In this document: positions 7,650 to 14,498 of the stretch, piece after piece | Position numbering within the stretch: the first letter of the stretch is position 1 | How the letters are laid out: each line of letters starts with the position of its first letter | Source of the DNA: JBLHKW01 sp047618565 | GTDB taxonomy: Bacteria; Planctomycetota; UBA1135; GCA-002686595 | DNA: 33,604 bases | Assembly (NCBI GenBank): GCA_047618565.1 | Contig: JBLHKW010000046.1 | Span: 1-33,604, forward strand | Reading direction: 5' to 3' | Notes under the pieces: generated by a model | What the model saw: the letters and a program-made list of their open reading frames with translations, nothing else | Told to the model about the DNA's origin: nothing | Database searches by the model: none | Translations under genes and position numbers: made by a program

Positions 7650-8732
7650 ATGAGCGCGGTACCGTCGACAGCTCCGGTCTCGGTCGTCGTCTGCAACTAC
7701 AACGGCGAGCTCTACCTGCCCGCCTGTCTGGACGGCATCCTGGCCCTGGAGGGTGGGTTCGATGAGTGCATCGTGGTCGACAATGCGTCCACGGATGGAA
7801 GCGTGGCGCTGCTCGAGGCGGACTATCCGCAGGTGCGCATCCTGCGCATGGAGTCGAACGGTGGTCCCGCGCCGGCGCGCAATGCGGGCATGCGCGCCGC
7901 TCGCAATCGGCGCGTGCTGGCGGTCGACAACGACGCGATCCCGCGCCCGGACCTGCTCCTCAAGCTGCAACAGGCCTTCGACTCGGGCCCGGACGTGGCC
8001 ATCGTCCAGCCGCGCAGCGTGTTCCATCACGATCTCGAGCGGGTTCACTACGACGGTGGCGACTTCCACTTTGCCGGATTGATCGCCCTGCGCAACTTCT
8101 ACACGCCGCTCGACCAGGCCCAGGGCCAGGGCACCCTCGATGTGGACGTCGCGGTCTCGGTCTGTCTGCTGCTCGATCGCGATCGCGTGCTCGCATTGGG
8201 CGGCTACGACGAGTCGTATTTCATCCTGTTCGAGGATCTGGACCTGTCCTATCGCGTGCGCAGCGCCGGCGGCCGCATCCTGTCGGTAGAGGACGCCATC
8301 GTCGAGCACCGCGCGGGCACGCCCGGGGTCAGTTTCCGCGAGGGAACGGACTACCCGTCGAGCCGCGTCTTCTACCACTCGCGCAACCGCTGGCTGTTCA
8401 TGTTCAAGTGCTTCTCGGCGCGTACCCTGCTGCTGAGCGTGCCTGCGCTGCTGGTCTACGAGGCCATGTGGCTGGCCTTCGCCGTCGTCAAGGGCGGCGC
8501 CGGCTCCTGGGTGCGGGGCAAGCGCGAGGTCTACGACCGGCGTCATGCGCTCGCGGCTGACCGAGCGCGTGTCCAGGCCGCGCGCACCCGCTCCGACGCA
8601 TCGCTGCTGGTCGGGGGACCGCTCACGTTGACCCCGGCCTTGAAGGATGCCGGGCTCGCGCGGCTCGTCTCGGCCATGCTCGACCGGGTGCTGCGGGTGT
8701 GGTGGGCGATCATCAGCCCGCTCTGCCGCTAA
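7650..8732 (+). CDS. GT2 family glycosyltransferase
   Basis: A 360-residue GT-A fold enzyme. The N-terminus VSVVVCNYNGELYLPACLDGI and CIVVDNASTDGS are the family 2 nucleotide-binding strands. D93-N94-D95 (AVDNDAIPRP) is the DXD-type metal site, and GGYDESYFILFEDLDLSYR carries the ED acceptor-site motif. The C-terminal part holds a hydrophobic segment (ARTLLLSVPALLVYEAMWLAFAVV) that may be a membrane anchor, then a basic amphipathic tail. ATG 7650 lies 2 bases after the upstream glycosyltransferase stop, so the two are surely cotranscribed. The frame is open 37 codons further back into the upstream gene, but the family start is at MSAVPSTAPVSVVV. Role: surface or exopolysaccharide synthesis (inference from neighbours). 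Confidence 0.88.
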   Translation: MSAVPSTAPVSVVVCNYNGELYLPACLDGILALEGGFDECIVVDNASTDGSVALLEADYPQVRILRMESNGGPAPARNAGMRAARNRRVLAVDNDAIPRPDLLLKLQQAFDSGPDVAIVQPRSVFHHDLERVHYDGGDFHFAGLIALRNFYTPLDQAQGQGTLDVDVAVSVCLLLDRDRVLALGGYDESYFILFEDLDLSYRVRSAGGRILSVEDAIVEHRAGTPGVSFREGTDYPSSRVFYHSRNRWLFMFKCFSARTLLLSVPALLVYEAMWLAFAVVKGGAGSWVRGKREVYDRRHALAADRARVQAARTRSDASLLVGGPLTLTPALKDAGLARLVSAMLDRVLRVWWAIISPLCR

Positions 8733-8772
8733 CCGCCTACCTGCGGGCAGGGCTTTCCGCTCGCGCACGGGG

Positions 8773-8778
8773 TATGCT
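8773..8778 (+). promoter_or_regulatory. Possible -10 box placed for a leaderless transcript
   Basis: TATGCT (four of six to the -10 consensus) ends 9 bases before the ATG at 8788. There is no Shine-Dalgarno sequence between them. The spacing would place transcription start within a few bases of the start codon. The -35 is not convincing. Confidence 0.25.
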
Positions 8779-8787
8779 GCCCGTCCG

Positions 8788-10209
8788 ATGCGCATCCTGC
8801 TCGTCAGCCACCTGTTTCCCCCTGACCACGAGGCGGGGACGGAGCGCTACACCGCCGAACTCGGCCAGCGCCTCGCCGCGGCCGGGCACGAGGTCTCCGT
8901 CTTCACGACGACCAAGGACATCGCGCGTCCGGACCTGAGCGTCGCCGACCGCAGCTTCGAGGGCCTCGCCGTGCGCGAGCTGGTCAACAACCTCTATTAC
9001 GATGACTTCTCGGAGACCTGGCGCCGCCCGCAGGCGGAGCAGGCCTTCGGCGCCTGGCTCGACGAGTGGCGTCCGGATGTCGTCCACTTCCATCACCTGA
9101 TGTACCTGTCCGCGGGCTGTCTGGGGCAGGCCGCCAGGCGCGGGTTGCCGACGCTCTTCACGCTGCACGATTTCTGGCTCGAGTGTCCGCGCTTCGGGCA
9201 GTTGGTACATGCGGACGGCTCCCTGTGCGCGACCGTGGATCCTGCGCGCTGCGGCACCTGTCTCGCGGATTTTGACTGGCGCCAGTCGCCGACGTGGCGC
9301 AGAGCGGGCCGTGCGATCGCGGGTCTGCGGCGTCGCACCGGTGTGAACCTGGGTCCCCTGGCGCGCGCGGCCGGCAAGCAGTTGCGGCGGCGGGCGGCCG
9401 GCGCCGAGCTCGATTCGCAGGCGCCGTCAGCGCCGTCGGCACAGGCTGCGGCCTTCGAGCGATCGGCAGTGGAGCGCAGCGCCGATCTGCGGCGTGAGGT
9501 CCTGGCCCATGTGGACCGTTTCATCTCACCCAGCCGCTTCCTCCTGGAGCGTCTACAGAACTGGGGCCTGCCCCGGGATCGTTGCGTACACCTCCCGACG
9601 GGGATCGAGCGCGATCGCTTCCCGTTCACCGAGCGCGTGCCCGCGGCGCGCCTGCGCGTGGCCTTTCTGGGGACGCTGGTGCCCGTGAAGGGGGCGCATG
9701 TGCTGCTCGCGGCCTGGGCGGCGCTGAGTCCCGAGCAGCGCGATCGCGCACAGCTGACCCTCTTCGGTCCACGGGACCATGCGCCGGAATACGTGGCGCA
9801 GCTCGAGCTCGAAGCGCGCCAGACCGGAGCGCAGTTCGGCGGAGCCCTCGGGCGCGACGAGGTGGCGCGCACCCTCGCCAGTACCGACCTGCTCGTCGTT
9901 CCGAGCACCTGGTACGAGAACCGTCCTCTGGTGGTGCTCGAGGCACTCGCGAGCGGTACGCCGGTCGTGGTCTCGGAACCGGGCGGCATGGCGGAGCTGA
10001 TCGAGGATGGCGTCACGGGCTGGCGCTTCCCGATGGGGGACGCCGAGGCGTTGCGCGCGCGCCTGGCCGCGGTCATCGATGATCCGGCCTGCCTGGCTGC
10101 GCTCGAACTGCGCAACGTCGAGTTGCCGAGCTGGGACACGCTGGCGGAGCGCATGCTCGAGCTGTACGCGGATGCGCTGCGCACGAAGTCAGGAGAGGCG
10201 TGCGAGTGA
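8788..10209 (+). CDS. GT4 family (GT-B fold) glycosyltransferase
   Basis: A 473-residue retaining glycosyltransferase. The N-terminus MRILLVSHLFPPDHEAGTERY, followed by TAELGQRLAAAGHEVSVFT, is the acceptor-side Rossmann strand and the glycine motif of family 4. Residues about 100-155 hold DVVHFHH and a Cys-containing loop (LECPRFGQLVHADGSLC and CGTC) found in several GT4 subgroups. The C-terminal donor domain has VAFLGTLVPVKGAHVLL and the E-x7-E motif (ENRPLVVLEALASGTPVV, E377 and E385). A variable basic, Ala-rich segment around residues 170-230 separates the lobes. It follows the two GT2 genes after a 55-bp gap and overlaps the next gene by a few bases. Substrate unknown. Confidence 0.9.
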   Translation: MRILLVSHLFPPDHEAGTERYTAELGQRLAAAGHEVSVFTTTKDIARPDLSVADRSFEGLAVRELVNNLYYDDFSETWRRPQAEQAFGAWLDEWRPDVVHFHHLMYLSAGCLGQAARRGLPTLFTLHDFWLECPRFGQLVHADGSLCATVDPARCGTCLADFDWRQSPTWRRAGRAIAGLRRRTGVNLGPLARAAGKQLRRRAAGAELDSQAPSAPSAQAAAFERSAVERSADLRREVLAHVDRFISPSRFLLERLQNWGLPRDRCVHLPTGIERDRFPFTERVPAARLRVAFLGTLVPVKGAHVLLAAWAALSPEQRDRAQLTLFGPRDHAPEYVAQLELEARQTGAQFGGALGRDEVARTLASTDLLVVPSTWYENRPLVVLEALASGTPVVVSEPGGMAELIEDGVTGWRFPMGDAEALRARLAAVIDDPACLAALELRNVELPSWDTLAERMLELYADALRTKSGEACE

Positions 10210-11096
10210 GAGTCTTCTGCTGGTGGATCGCGGGCTGTGCCCTGTCGCTCGCCGCGTGTGCGTCGGGTGGCGGCAAGTCGGGCCAGGTGCGTTCGCTCGA
10301 GGAGTTGCCCGAGCACTACAGGGTGGTCTGGGAGGCGTTTCGTGGTGCGGATCCGGGCTGGCCCGGAATGCGCGCGGAGGTGCGCGCCGAGCCGGCATTG
10401 CGTGACTTCGTCGTCGACAACCTGGTGCGCGAGATGTTGCTCGCCTACGGACGGGCGGACCTGGCCCGCGCCGAGCATCCCGCGACGCGCCACTTCCACC
10501 GGACGCGCGCCGAACTGGTCGAATATCCCATCCGCTCCAGCGAGGTGCTCAGCGAGCTACTGGGCGTCGGGAATGGCGCCGCGACCTACCTCGCGAGCGA
10601 CATTCTGAACGAGATCGGTCGTCCCGCATTGCCCGTCGTGGTGGGACAACTGGAGTCCCCGCGGGTGCAGGCGCGGCAGTGGGCCGCGCGCCTCCTGGCC
10701 GGCATGCCGCATGCGCTCGAAGCCGAGCCCGGGGTGCTGGCCGCCTTGACCCGGCACCTGACCGATGACGAGGACTGGCTCACCCGTGCCCAGTGCGCCA
10801 AGGCTCTCGGTCGGCGCGGCAGCACAGCGCGGGCGACCCGGGATCTGCGCGACTCCCTGGCCCTGGCGCTGAGGGACCCCGATGGGGGCGTCCGCCGCGC
10901 CGCGGCGAAGGGGCTTGCCGAGCTCGATGATCCGGCCGCCGTGCCCGCCCTGATCGACTACCTGGAGCGCGGCCTGGGCGAGGGCGCCCTGACCGAGTGC
11001 GTGGCGGCGGAGGCGGCGCTGAGTGCCTTGACCGGCTCGCGCGGCGGGCTGGGCGTGCAGGGCTGGCGAGAGCTGTGGCGCTCGCAAAGGCCCTGA
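10206..11096 (+). CDS. HEAT-repeat lipoprotein
   Basis: About 296 residues. The N-terminus MRVFCWWIAGCALSLAAC is a lipoprotein signal with the lipobox LAAC, then ASGGGKSG. The mature protein is helical. From about residue 120 it has HEAT/PBS-lyase-like repeats, e.g. GRPALPVVVGQLESPRVQARQWAARLLAG, LTRAQCAKALGRRG and LRDPDGGVRRAAAKGLAELDDPAAVPALI. Such repeats form solenoids that bind proteins. Starts at GTG 10200 and GTG 10206 are both possible. I prefer 10206: it gives a GTGA overlap with the glycosyltransferase stop and puts GAGG 7 bases upstream. Function is unknown; coupling suggests a part in the same envelope or polysaccharide process. Confidence 0.78.
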   Translation: MRVFCWWIAGCALSLAACASGGGKSGQVRSLEELPEHYRVVWEAFRGADPGWPGMRAEVRAEPALRDFVVDNLVREMLLAYGRADLARAEHPATRHFHRTRAELVEYPIRSSEVLSELLGVGNGAATYLASDILNEIGRPALPVVVGQLESPRVQARQWAARLLAGMPHALEAEPGVLAALTRHLTDDEDWLTRAQCAKALGRRGSTARATRDLRDSLALALRDPDGGVRRAAAKGLAELDDPAAVPALIDYLERGLGEGALTECVAAEAALSALTGSRGGLGVQGWRELWRSQRP

Positions 11097-11114
11097 GGGG
11101 AGGGCTTTCGTGGG

Positions 11115-11142
11115 TTGCCCGCTGCCCGGGGGAGCGTATTCT
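11115..11142 (+). promoter_or_regulatory. Candidate sigma-70-type promoter, near-leaderless
   Basis: TTGCCC (11115-11120) and TATTCT (11137-11142) are separated by 16 bases, each with four matches to consensus. The -10 ends 6 bases before the ATG at 11149, and no Shine-Dalgarno sequence lies between. This geometry suits a leaderless mRNA. Confidence 0.4.
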
Positions 11143-11148
11143 CTAGGC

Positions 11149-11943
11149 ATGGCGAACTGGAAGATCGGGTCTCGGGGCGGCACATGTGGCGCGTGCGCGC
11201 GGGATTTTGCGGAAGCGGAGCGGCACGTCTCCACGCTCGCCGTGAACGAGGAGGCGCAGCTACTGCGCGAGGACCTGTGTTCCGCGTGCTGGACGCCTCC
11301 CGCTGAGGAACCGGCCGAGGAACCGGCCGAGGAACCGGCTGACGCTGACGCTGCGGCCCAGGTGGCGGATGCGGACACGGAAGCGAGTGCTCCCGTCGCG
11401 CCAGCCGAGGAGCCGCTCTTCTGGTGGTTTACCCATTACTACGAGGAGAAGAAGAAGAAGACGTTGCAGCTCGACCTGGCAGCGCTCGAGCAGATCTTCG
11501 TGAGCCTCGAAGGGCGCGAGGAAGAGCCTGTGCGCGAACTGCGCTACTTGCTGTGCTTGATCCTGATGCGCAAGAGGCGCGTCAAGCTGGAGAAGCTCGA
11601 ACGCAGCCCGGAGGGGGAGTCCTTCCTCGTCAAGCGCCCGCGGCGTGATCAGCGCTTCCGGGTCTTTGTGTTCGACTTCTCGACGGAGCGTGTCGCGGAG
11701 CTGCGCTCTCAACTGCAGGCGCTGTTCGATGGCGCGGACCTGGAGGCCGGGATGGCGGCCGCCGCCGACGGCGTATCCGAGAGTGACGTTCAGGGCGACG
11801 AGCAGGTTACGGAAGAGGTCGACGGCGACGCCGGTTCGGAGGCCTCGCTGGACGTCGACGCAGGCGAGCCCGGCATCCCGGACGCCGATACTGAGAGTGC
11901 TCCCGACGCGCAGTCGGAGACGGTTCCGCCGTCCGAGAGCTAG
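11149..11943 (+). CDS. Zinc-ribbon protein with acidic low-complexity regions
   Basis: A 264-residue protein of unknown function. C13-x2-C16 and C44-x2-C47 form an apparent four-cysteine zinc ribbon near the N-terminus (CGACARDF and DLCSACW). An acidic linker follows with three EEPA units. A conserved-looking core spans about residues 85-200: LFWWFTHYYEEKKKKTLQLD, RELRYLLCLILMRKRRVKLEKLE, then FRVFVFDFSTERVAELRSQL. The C-terminal 60 residues are rich in Asp and Glu. The core looks like a short domain that couples a helical segment to a beta strand; I do not recognise it from named families. The stop codon lies in the left end (CTAG) of the palindromic element at 11940, so the element may supply the present C-terminus. 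Start ATG 11149; a GTG at 11110 is less likely. Confidence 0.75.
   Translation: MANWKIGSRGGTCGACARDFAEAERHVSTLAVNEEAQLLREDLCSACWTPPAEEPAEEPAEEPADADAAAQVADADTEASAPVAPAEEPLFWWFTHYYEEKKKKTLQLDLAALEQIFVSLEGREEEPVRELRYLLCLILMRKRRVKLEKLERSPEGESFLVKRPRRDQRFRVFVFDFSTERVAELRSQLQALFDGADLEAGMAAAADGVSESDVQGDEQVTEEVDGDAGSEASLDVDAGEPGIPDADTESAPDAQSETVPPSES
11305..11340 (+). repeat. Three tandem 12-bp units encoding EEPA
   Basis: The unit GAGGAACCGGCC occurs three times in a row, the last ending in T. The first two are identical. It expands the acidic linker of the zinc-ribbon protein and could vary in copy number by slippage. Confidence 0.85.
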
Positions 11944-12077
11944 CCCGGATAATTCATGAAGCGCGAGCCAAAACGCGTCGATTCGGCTTCTGGTGGTGCT
12001 TCTCGCGCGTTGGCCCCGGAGGCGACCCTTACGGGTCGTCGCGTTTGGGCCGCGTCTCCATGAATTATTCGGGCTAG
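11940..12077. repeat. Palindromic element A (138 bp, long imperfect inverted repeats)
   Basis: The left end starts CTAGCCCGGATAATTCATG followed by AAGCGCG. The right end, read on the other strand, is CTAGCCCGAATAATTCATG followed by GAGACGCG. The arms match over about 26 bases with few differences. An inner hairpin (GACCC-TTAC-GGGTC, about 12024-12037) lies near the right arm. No coding capacity. It shares its terminal CTAG with element B at 12074. This looks like a MITE-like or REP-like element mobilised in trans, but no transposase is in the window. Its left CTAG includes the stop codon of the preceding gene. Confidence 0.75.
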
Positions 12078-12239
12078 CAGGCTGTTGATAAAGTGCTTCG
12101 GCGCCAGGCCGCCAGCATCCGCTTCGGTGTGGAGCCTGGAAACGCAGGCGAATCGGTGGATTCGGCGAGGTTTTCGGGCGCCGCACCGGAGTAGAGGATG
12201 CCGGCCTGGCGCCGAATGACTTTATCAACGGTCTGCTAG
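12074..12239. repeat. Palindromic element B (166 bp, 44-47-bp inverted repeats)
   Basis: The left arm (12074-12120) begins CTAGCAGGCTGTTGATAAAG and continues through TTCGGCGCCAGGCC to GCATCC. The right arm (12196-12239), read on the other strand, begins CTAGCAGACCGTTGATAAAG and continues through the same TTCGGCGCCAGGCC to GCATCC. I count four substitutions and one 3-base gap over the whole arm. The ends are CTAG, the left one shared with element A. The interior (12121-12195) is non-coding. Related ends occur at 109-130, 284-305 and 6063-6129, so this is a repeat family. Confidence 0.8.
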
Positions 12240-12378
12240 CGCCCTGCTGGCCGCGTCGGGGCCGGCGGCGGCCCGTTGCGCGAGCTGATGCGCGCCGTTC
12301 CCGCGAAGCCCGGTGGGGTGGGGTGGCGCAGAATGTTTTTGGTCGGGGCCAGCGGTCTGTAACGGCCTGCGAGCCCAT

Positions 12379-12431
12379 ACCAGATCTGGTAGGACTGCTA
12401 GATTCCGGATTCTTCAGCTACTAGATCTAGT
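12379..12431. promoter_or_regulatory. Pair of AGATCT-centred 12-bp dyads upstream of mraZ
   Basis: ACCAGATCTGGT at 12379-12390 and ACTAGATCTAGT at 12420-12431 are both perfect palindromes with the shared consensus AC(C/T)AGATCT(G/A)GT. Their centres are 41 bp apart, about four helical turns, which suits two dimers bound on the same DNA face. They lie about 200-255 bases before the mraZ start. The regulator is unknown. The other bases of 12240-12546 show no gene; a G-rich run (TGGGGTGGGGTGG, 12314-12326) lies within it. Confidence 0.5.
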
Positions 12432-12511
12432 GGTGTTGCGGCCCTGGGAGCGCGTCATGCTGCCGTCGTAAGTCCTGACGAGGTAACAGGTTCGGTTTTC
12501 GGATTCCTGTG

Positions 12512-12540
12512 TTGTGTCGCGCGGGCCGTGAATCAAGAAT
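12512..12540 (+). promoter_or_regulatory. Weak candidate promoter for the dcw cluster
   Basis: TTGTGT (12512-12517) and AAGAAT (12535-12540) are 17 bases apart, with three and four matches to consensus. The position just upstream of the TGGGG boxes fits a MraZ-controlled promoter, but the match is poor. Confidence 0.25.
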
Positions 12541-12546
12541 ACCTGT

Positions 12547-12583
12547 GTGGGGCAGAAGTTCATCCAGGTGGGGCTATGTGGGG
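12547..12583 (+). promoter_or_regulatory. Putative MraZ-binding TGGGG boxes
   Basis: GTGGGG occurs at 12547-12552, 12568-12573 and 12578-12583. The last two are exactly 10 bp apart and the first is 21 bp before the second. In Escherichia coli, MraZ binds TGGGN repeats separated by 5 bases (10-bp period) upstream of its own gene. The pattern and the location 52 bases ahead of the mraZ ATG fit autoregulation of this cluster. Binding itself is inferred. Confidence 0.65.
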
Positions 12584-12634
12584 CCGGGAGGCGCAAAAGT
12601 GCGTGTCTCGGGTCAAGCGAAGGGATGAGGGTCA

Positions 12635-13096
12635 ATGTTCTGCGGTGACTCCCGTCATTCCGTCGACTCGAAGAACCGGGTCTTCCTGCCCAAGCGCTTC
12701 CAGCAGGACCTGCCCCTCGACGACGATGGCAACCGCGTCGCGATCCTGACGCGCGGCCTCGATGGCTGCCTCTTTCTGTTCCCGGAGCTCGGGCTGGAGA
12801 AGGCCCTCGAGCGACTCGACACGGAGGCGTTCGCGGAGCTCTCGGACCGCCGTTCGCAGCGCGCCTTTTTCAAGTACACGACACGCGTCACTCTCGACAG
12901 CTCGGGACGTTTTCTGCTGCCCGAGAGACTCTGCAACCTCGGCGGCATCGACCGCGACGTGGTCATGGCCGGAGTTCGCGATCGCATCGAGATCTGGTCG
13001 CCGGAGCGTTGGGACGCGCTGGACGAAGAGAACGAGCAGGCCTTCGAGGACTTCGCCGCAGCGCTCACACGTAGCAAGCCCGGAGGAGCCGCGTGA
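12635..13096 (+). CDS. mraZ: Transcriptional regulator MraZ
   Basis: A 153-residue protein with two AbrB-like half domains. The first carries HSVDSKNRVFLPKRF, and the second VTLDSSGRFLLPERL with the DSSGR loop typical of MraZ. MraZ is the first gene of dcw clusters and represses its own operon by binding TGGGN repeats, candidates for which lie just upstream. Length and order are normal. The C-terminus (about residues 125-153) is a polar helix. ATG 12635 is preceded by AAGGGATGAGGG. The stop overlaps the downstream GTG start as GTGA. Confidence 0.95.
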   Translation: MFCGDSRHSVDSKNRVFLPKRFQQDLPLDDDGNRVAILTRGLDGCLFLFPELGLEKALERLDTEAFAELSDRRSQRAFFKYTTRVTLDSSGRFLLPERLCNLGGIDRDVVMAGVRDRIEIWSPERWDALDEENEQAFEDFAAALTRSKPGGAA

Positions 13097-14220
13097 GCTT
13101 CGATAGCCGCGTGAGCCTCGAGAACAGCGGAGCACTGCGCGGCAGGCGTGCCGCACAGCGCGCTGCACATGCCCCCGGCGCAGCGGAGGATTGCTGGATG
13201 GTGGATCGTCCCGAACCTGTTCACGTTCCCGTTTTGGCGCGCGAGACCATCGAACTGCTCGGGGGAGCCCATCCCGAGTCCGCCGAAGGCTGGATCATCG
13301 ACGCGACCGTCGGCGCCGGCGGTCACACGCGCCTTCTGCTCGAAGCCATGCCGGGCGTGTGCGTGCTCGGACTCGACCAGGACCCCGAGATCCTGGAGGT
13401 CGCGGCCCGTAATCTGGAAGGCTTCGGAGATCGCGTGCGGCTCGAGCGAGTTCGCATGTCGGAGCTGTCCCGGCACCTCCGCAAGCTGGCCCTGCCGGCA
13501 CCGATCGGATGGTTGTGCGACATCGGAGCGAGCTCTCTTCAGCTGGACCGGCCCGAGCGGGGCTTCTCGTTCATGGCTGACGGCCCGCTCGACATGCGCA
13601 TGGACCCGAGCCGCGAGCGTACTGCCGCGGATATCGTCAATCGCTGGGACGAGACCGACCTGGCGGACCTGATCTATCACGAGGGCGGCGAGACGCGCTC
13701 GCGCCAGATCGCGCGCGCCATCTGCCAGGACCGGCGGCGGGCACCATTCCGGCGCACGGGCGCCCTGGCGCACTGCATCGCGCGTGCCCTCGGGTCGCGC
13801 GGTTCCGGACGACTGCATCCGGCCACGCTCACCTTCCAGGCCCTGCGGCGCGCCGTCAACGAGGAAGCCGAGGAGTTGACCGCGGGCCTCGAGGCGGCCC
13901 AGTTGACCCTGGCGGACGGAGGCGTGATGTGTGTGATTTCTTTCCATTCAGGTGAAGACGGTCACGCCAAGCGCTTCTTCAAGGGCGGCGCAAGCGAAGG
14001 TCTCTGGAAGATCCTGACCAAGAAACCCATGCGTCCGTCGCGCGACGAGGAGCAGGCCAACGCCCGCGCCCGTTCGGCGCGCCTGCGGGCGGCAAGGCGC
14101 ATCCGGAGTCAGGGGGATTCCGGTGCATTTGAAGCTTCCGGGGGGAAGTTGGGCGAACGTTCCGCGTACACCCTCGCGGACGATCGCCCGGTCGGAGATG
14201 GAGAGGAGGCCGTGGAGTGA
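13093..14220 (+). CDS. rsmH: 16S rRNA (cytosine-1402-N4)-methyltransferase RsmH
   Basis: A 375-residue SAM-dependent methyltransferase (MraW) that N4-methylates C1402 of 16S rRNA. Diagnostic segments are HVPVLARETIELL, IDATVGAGGHTRLLLE (SAM site), LGLDQDPEI, CDIGASSLQLDRPERGFSF, GPLDMRMD, TFQALRRAVNEE, and VISFHSGEDGHAKRFFK near the C-terminus. The first 35 residues are extra compared with the family. ATG 13198 has its own GGAGG 8 bases upstream and would start right before HVPVL. GTG 13093 also has GGAGG and gives the GTGA overlap with mraZ seen at other junctions. Both are plausible; I use 13093. The C-terminal 45 residues are an unconserved acidic tail. Confidence 0.95.
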   Translation: MSFDSRVSLENSGALRGRRAAQRAAHAPGAAEDCWMVDRPEPVHVPVLARETIELLGGAHPESAEGWIIDATVGAGGHTRLLLEAMPGVCVLGLDQDPEILEVAARNLEGFGDRVRLERVRMSELSRHLRKLALPAPIGWLCDIGASSLQLDRPERGFSFMADGPLDMRMDPSRERTAADIVNRWDETDLADLIYHEGGETRSRQIARAICQDRRRAPFRRTGALAHCIARALGSRGSGRLHPATLTFQALRRAVNEEAEELTAGLEAAQLTLADGGVMCVISFHSGEDGHAKRFFKGGASEGLWKILTKKPMRPSRDEEQANARARSARLRAARRIRSQGDSGAFEASGGKLGERSAYTLADDRPVGDGEEAVE

Positions 14221-14498
14221 TCCGCATCTGGCTGTCCTTCTCCGTCTCCGGCCTCGTTCTGATTGTTGGAACCTACGCCGCGTGCGTGCAGTCCGACAAT
14301 TTTGCCCGCGCTGCAAAGCTGCACGAGCTGCAGCTCAAGAGTGACTGGCATCTGCGGCGCGCGACCCAGCTACGGGTGCAGCTCGAACGCTACCGGTTCG
14401 AGTTCAGCGCGCCGGGGCGCGAGGATGCCCCTTCGCCGGCCGGGGCGCTGGAGAGCGGTTTCGGGTCCCTGGGCGCCGGTCGCGAGGGATCCCTGTGA
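14217..14498 (+). CDS. FtsL-like small bitopic membrane protein
   Basis: A 93-residue protein that starts at GTG overlapping the rsmH stop (GTGA) and ends overlapping the next GTG. Residues 3-23 (RIWLSFSVSGLVLIVGTYAAC) are one transmembrane helix. Residues about 25-62 are a charged helix with heptad-like Leu spacing (KLHELQLKSDWHLRRATQL), and the tail is Gly/Pro-rich. This topology, and the position between rsmH and ftsI, is that of FtsL, the divisome coiled-coil protein. FtsL sequences are too divergent to recognise by eye, so the call rests on position and topology. Confidence 0.6.
   Translation: MIRIWLSFSVSGLVLIVGTYAACVQSDNFARAAKLHELQLKSDWHLRRATQLRVQLERYRFEFSAPGREDAPSPAGALESGFGSLGAGREGSL

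Noticed and set aside
11944..12634. Search for a transposase or small gene between the zinc-ribbon gene and mraZ
   Set aside because: Only palindromic repeats and regulatory-looking motifs were seen; short frames there lack starts and signatures.
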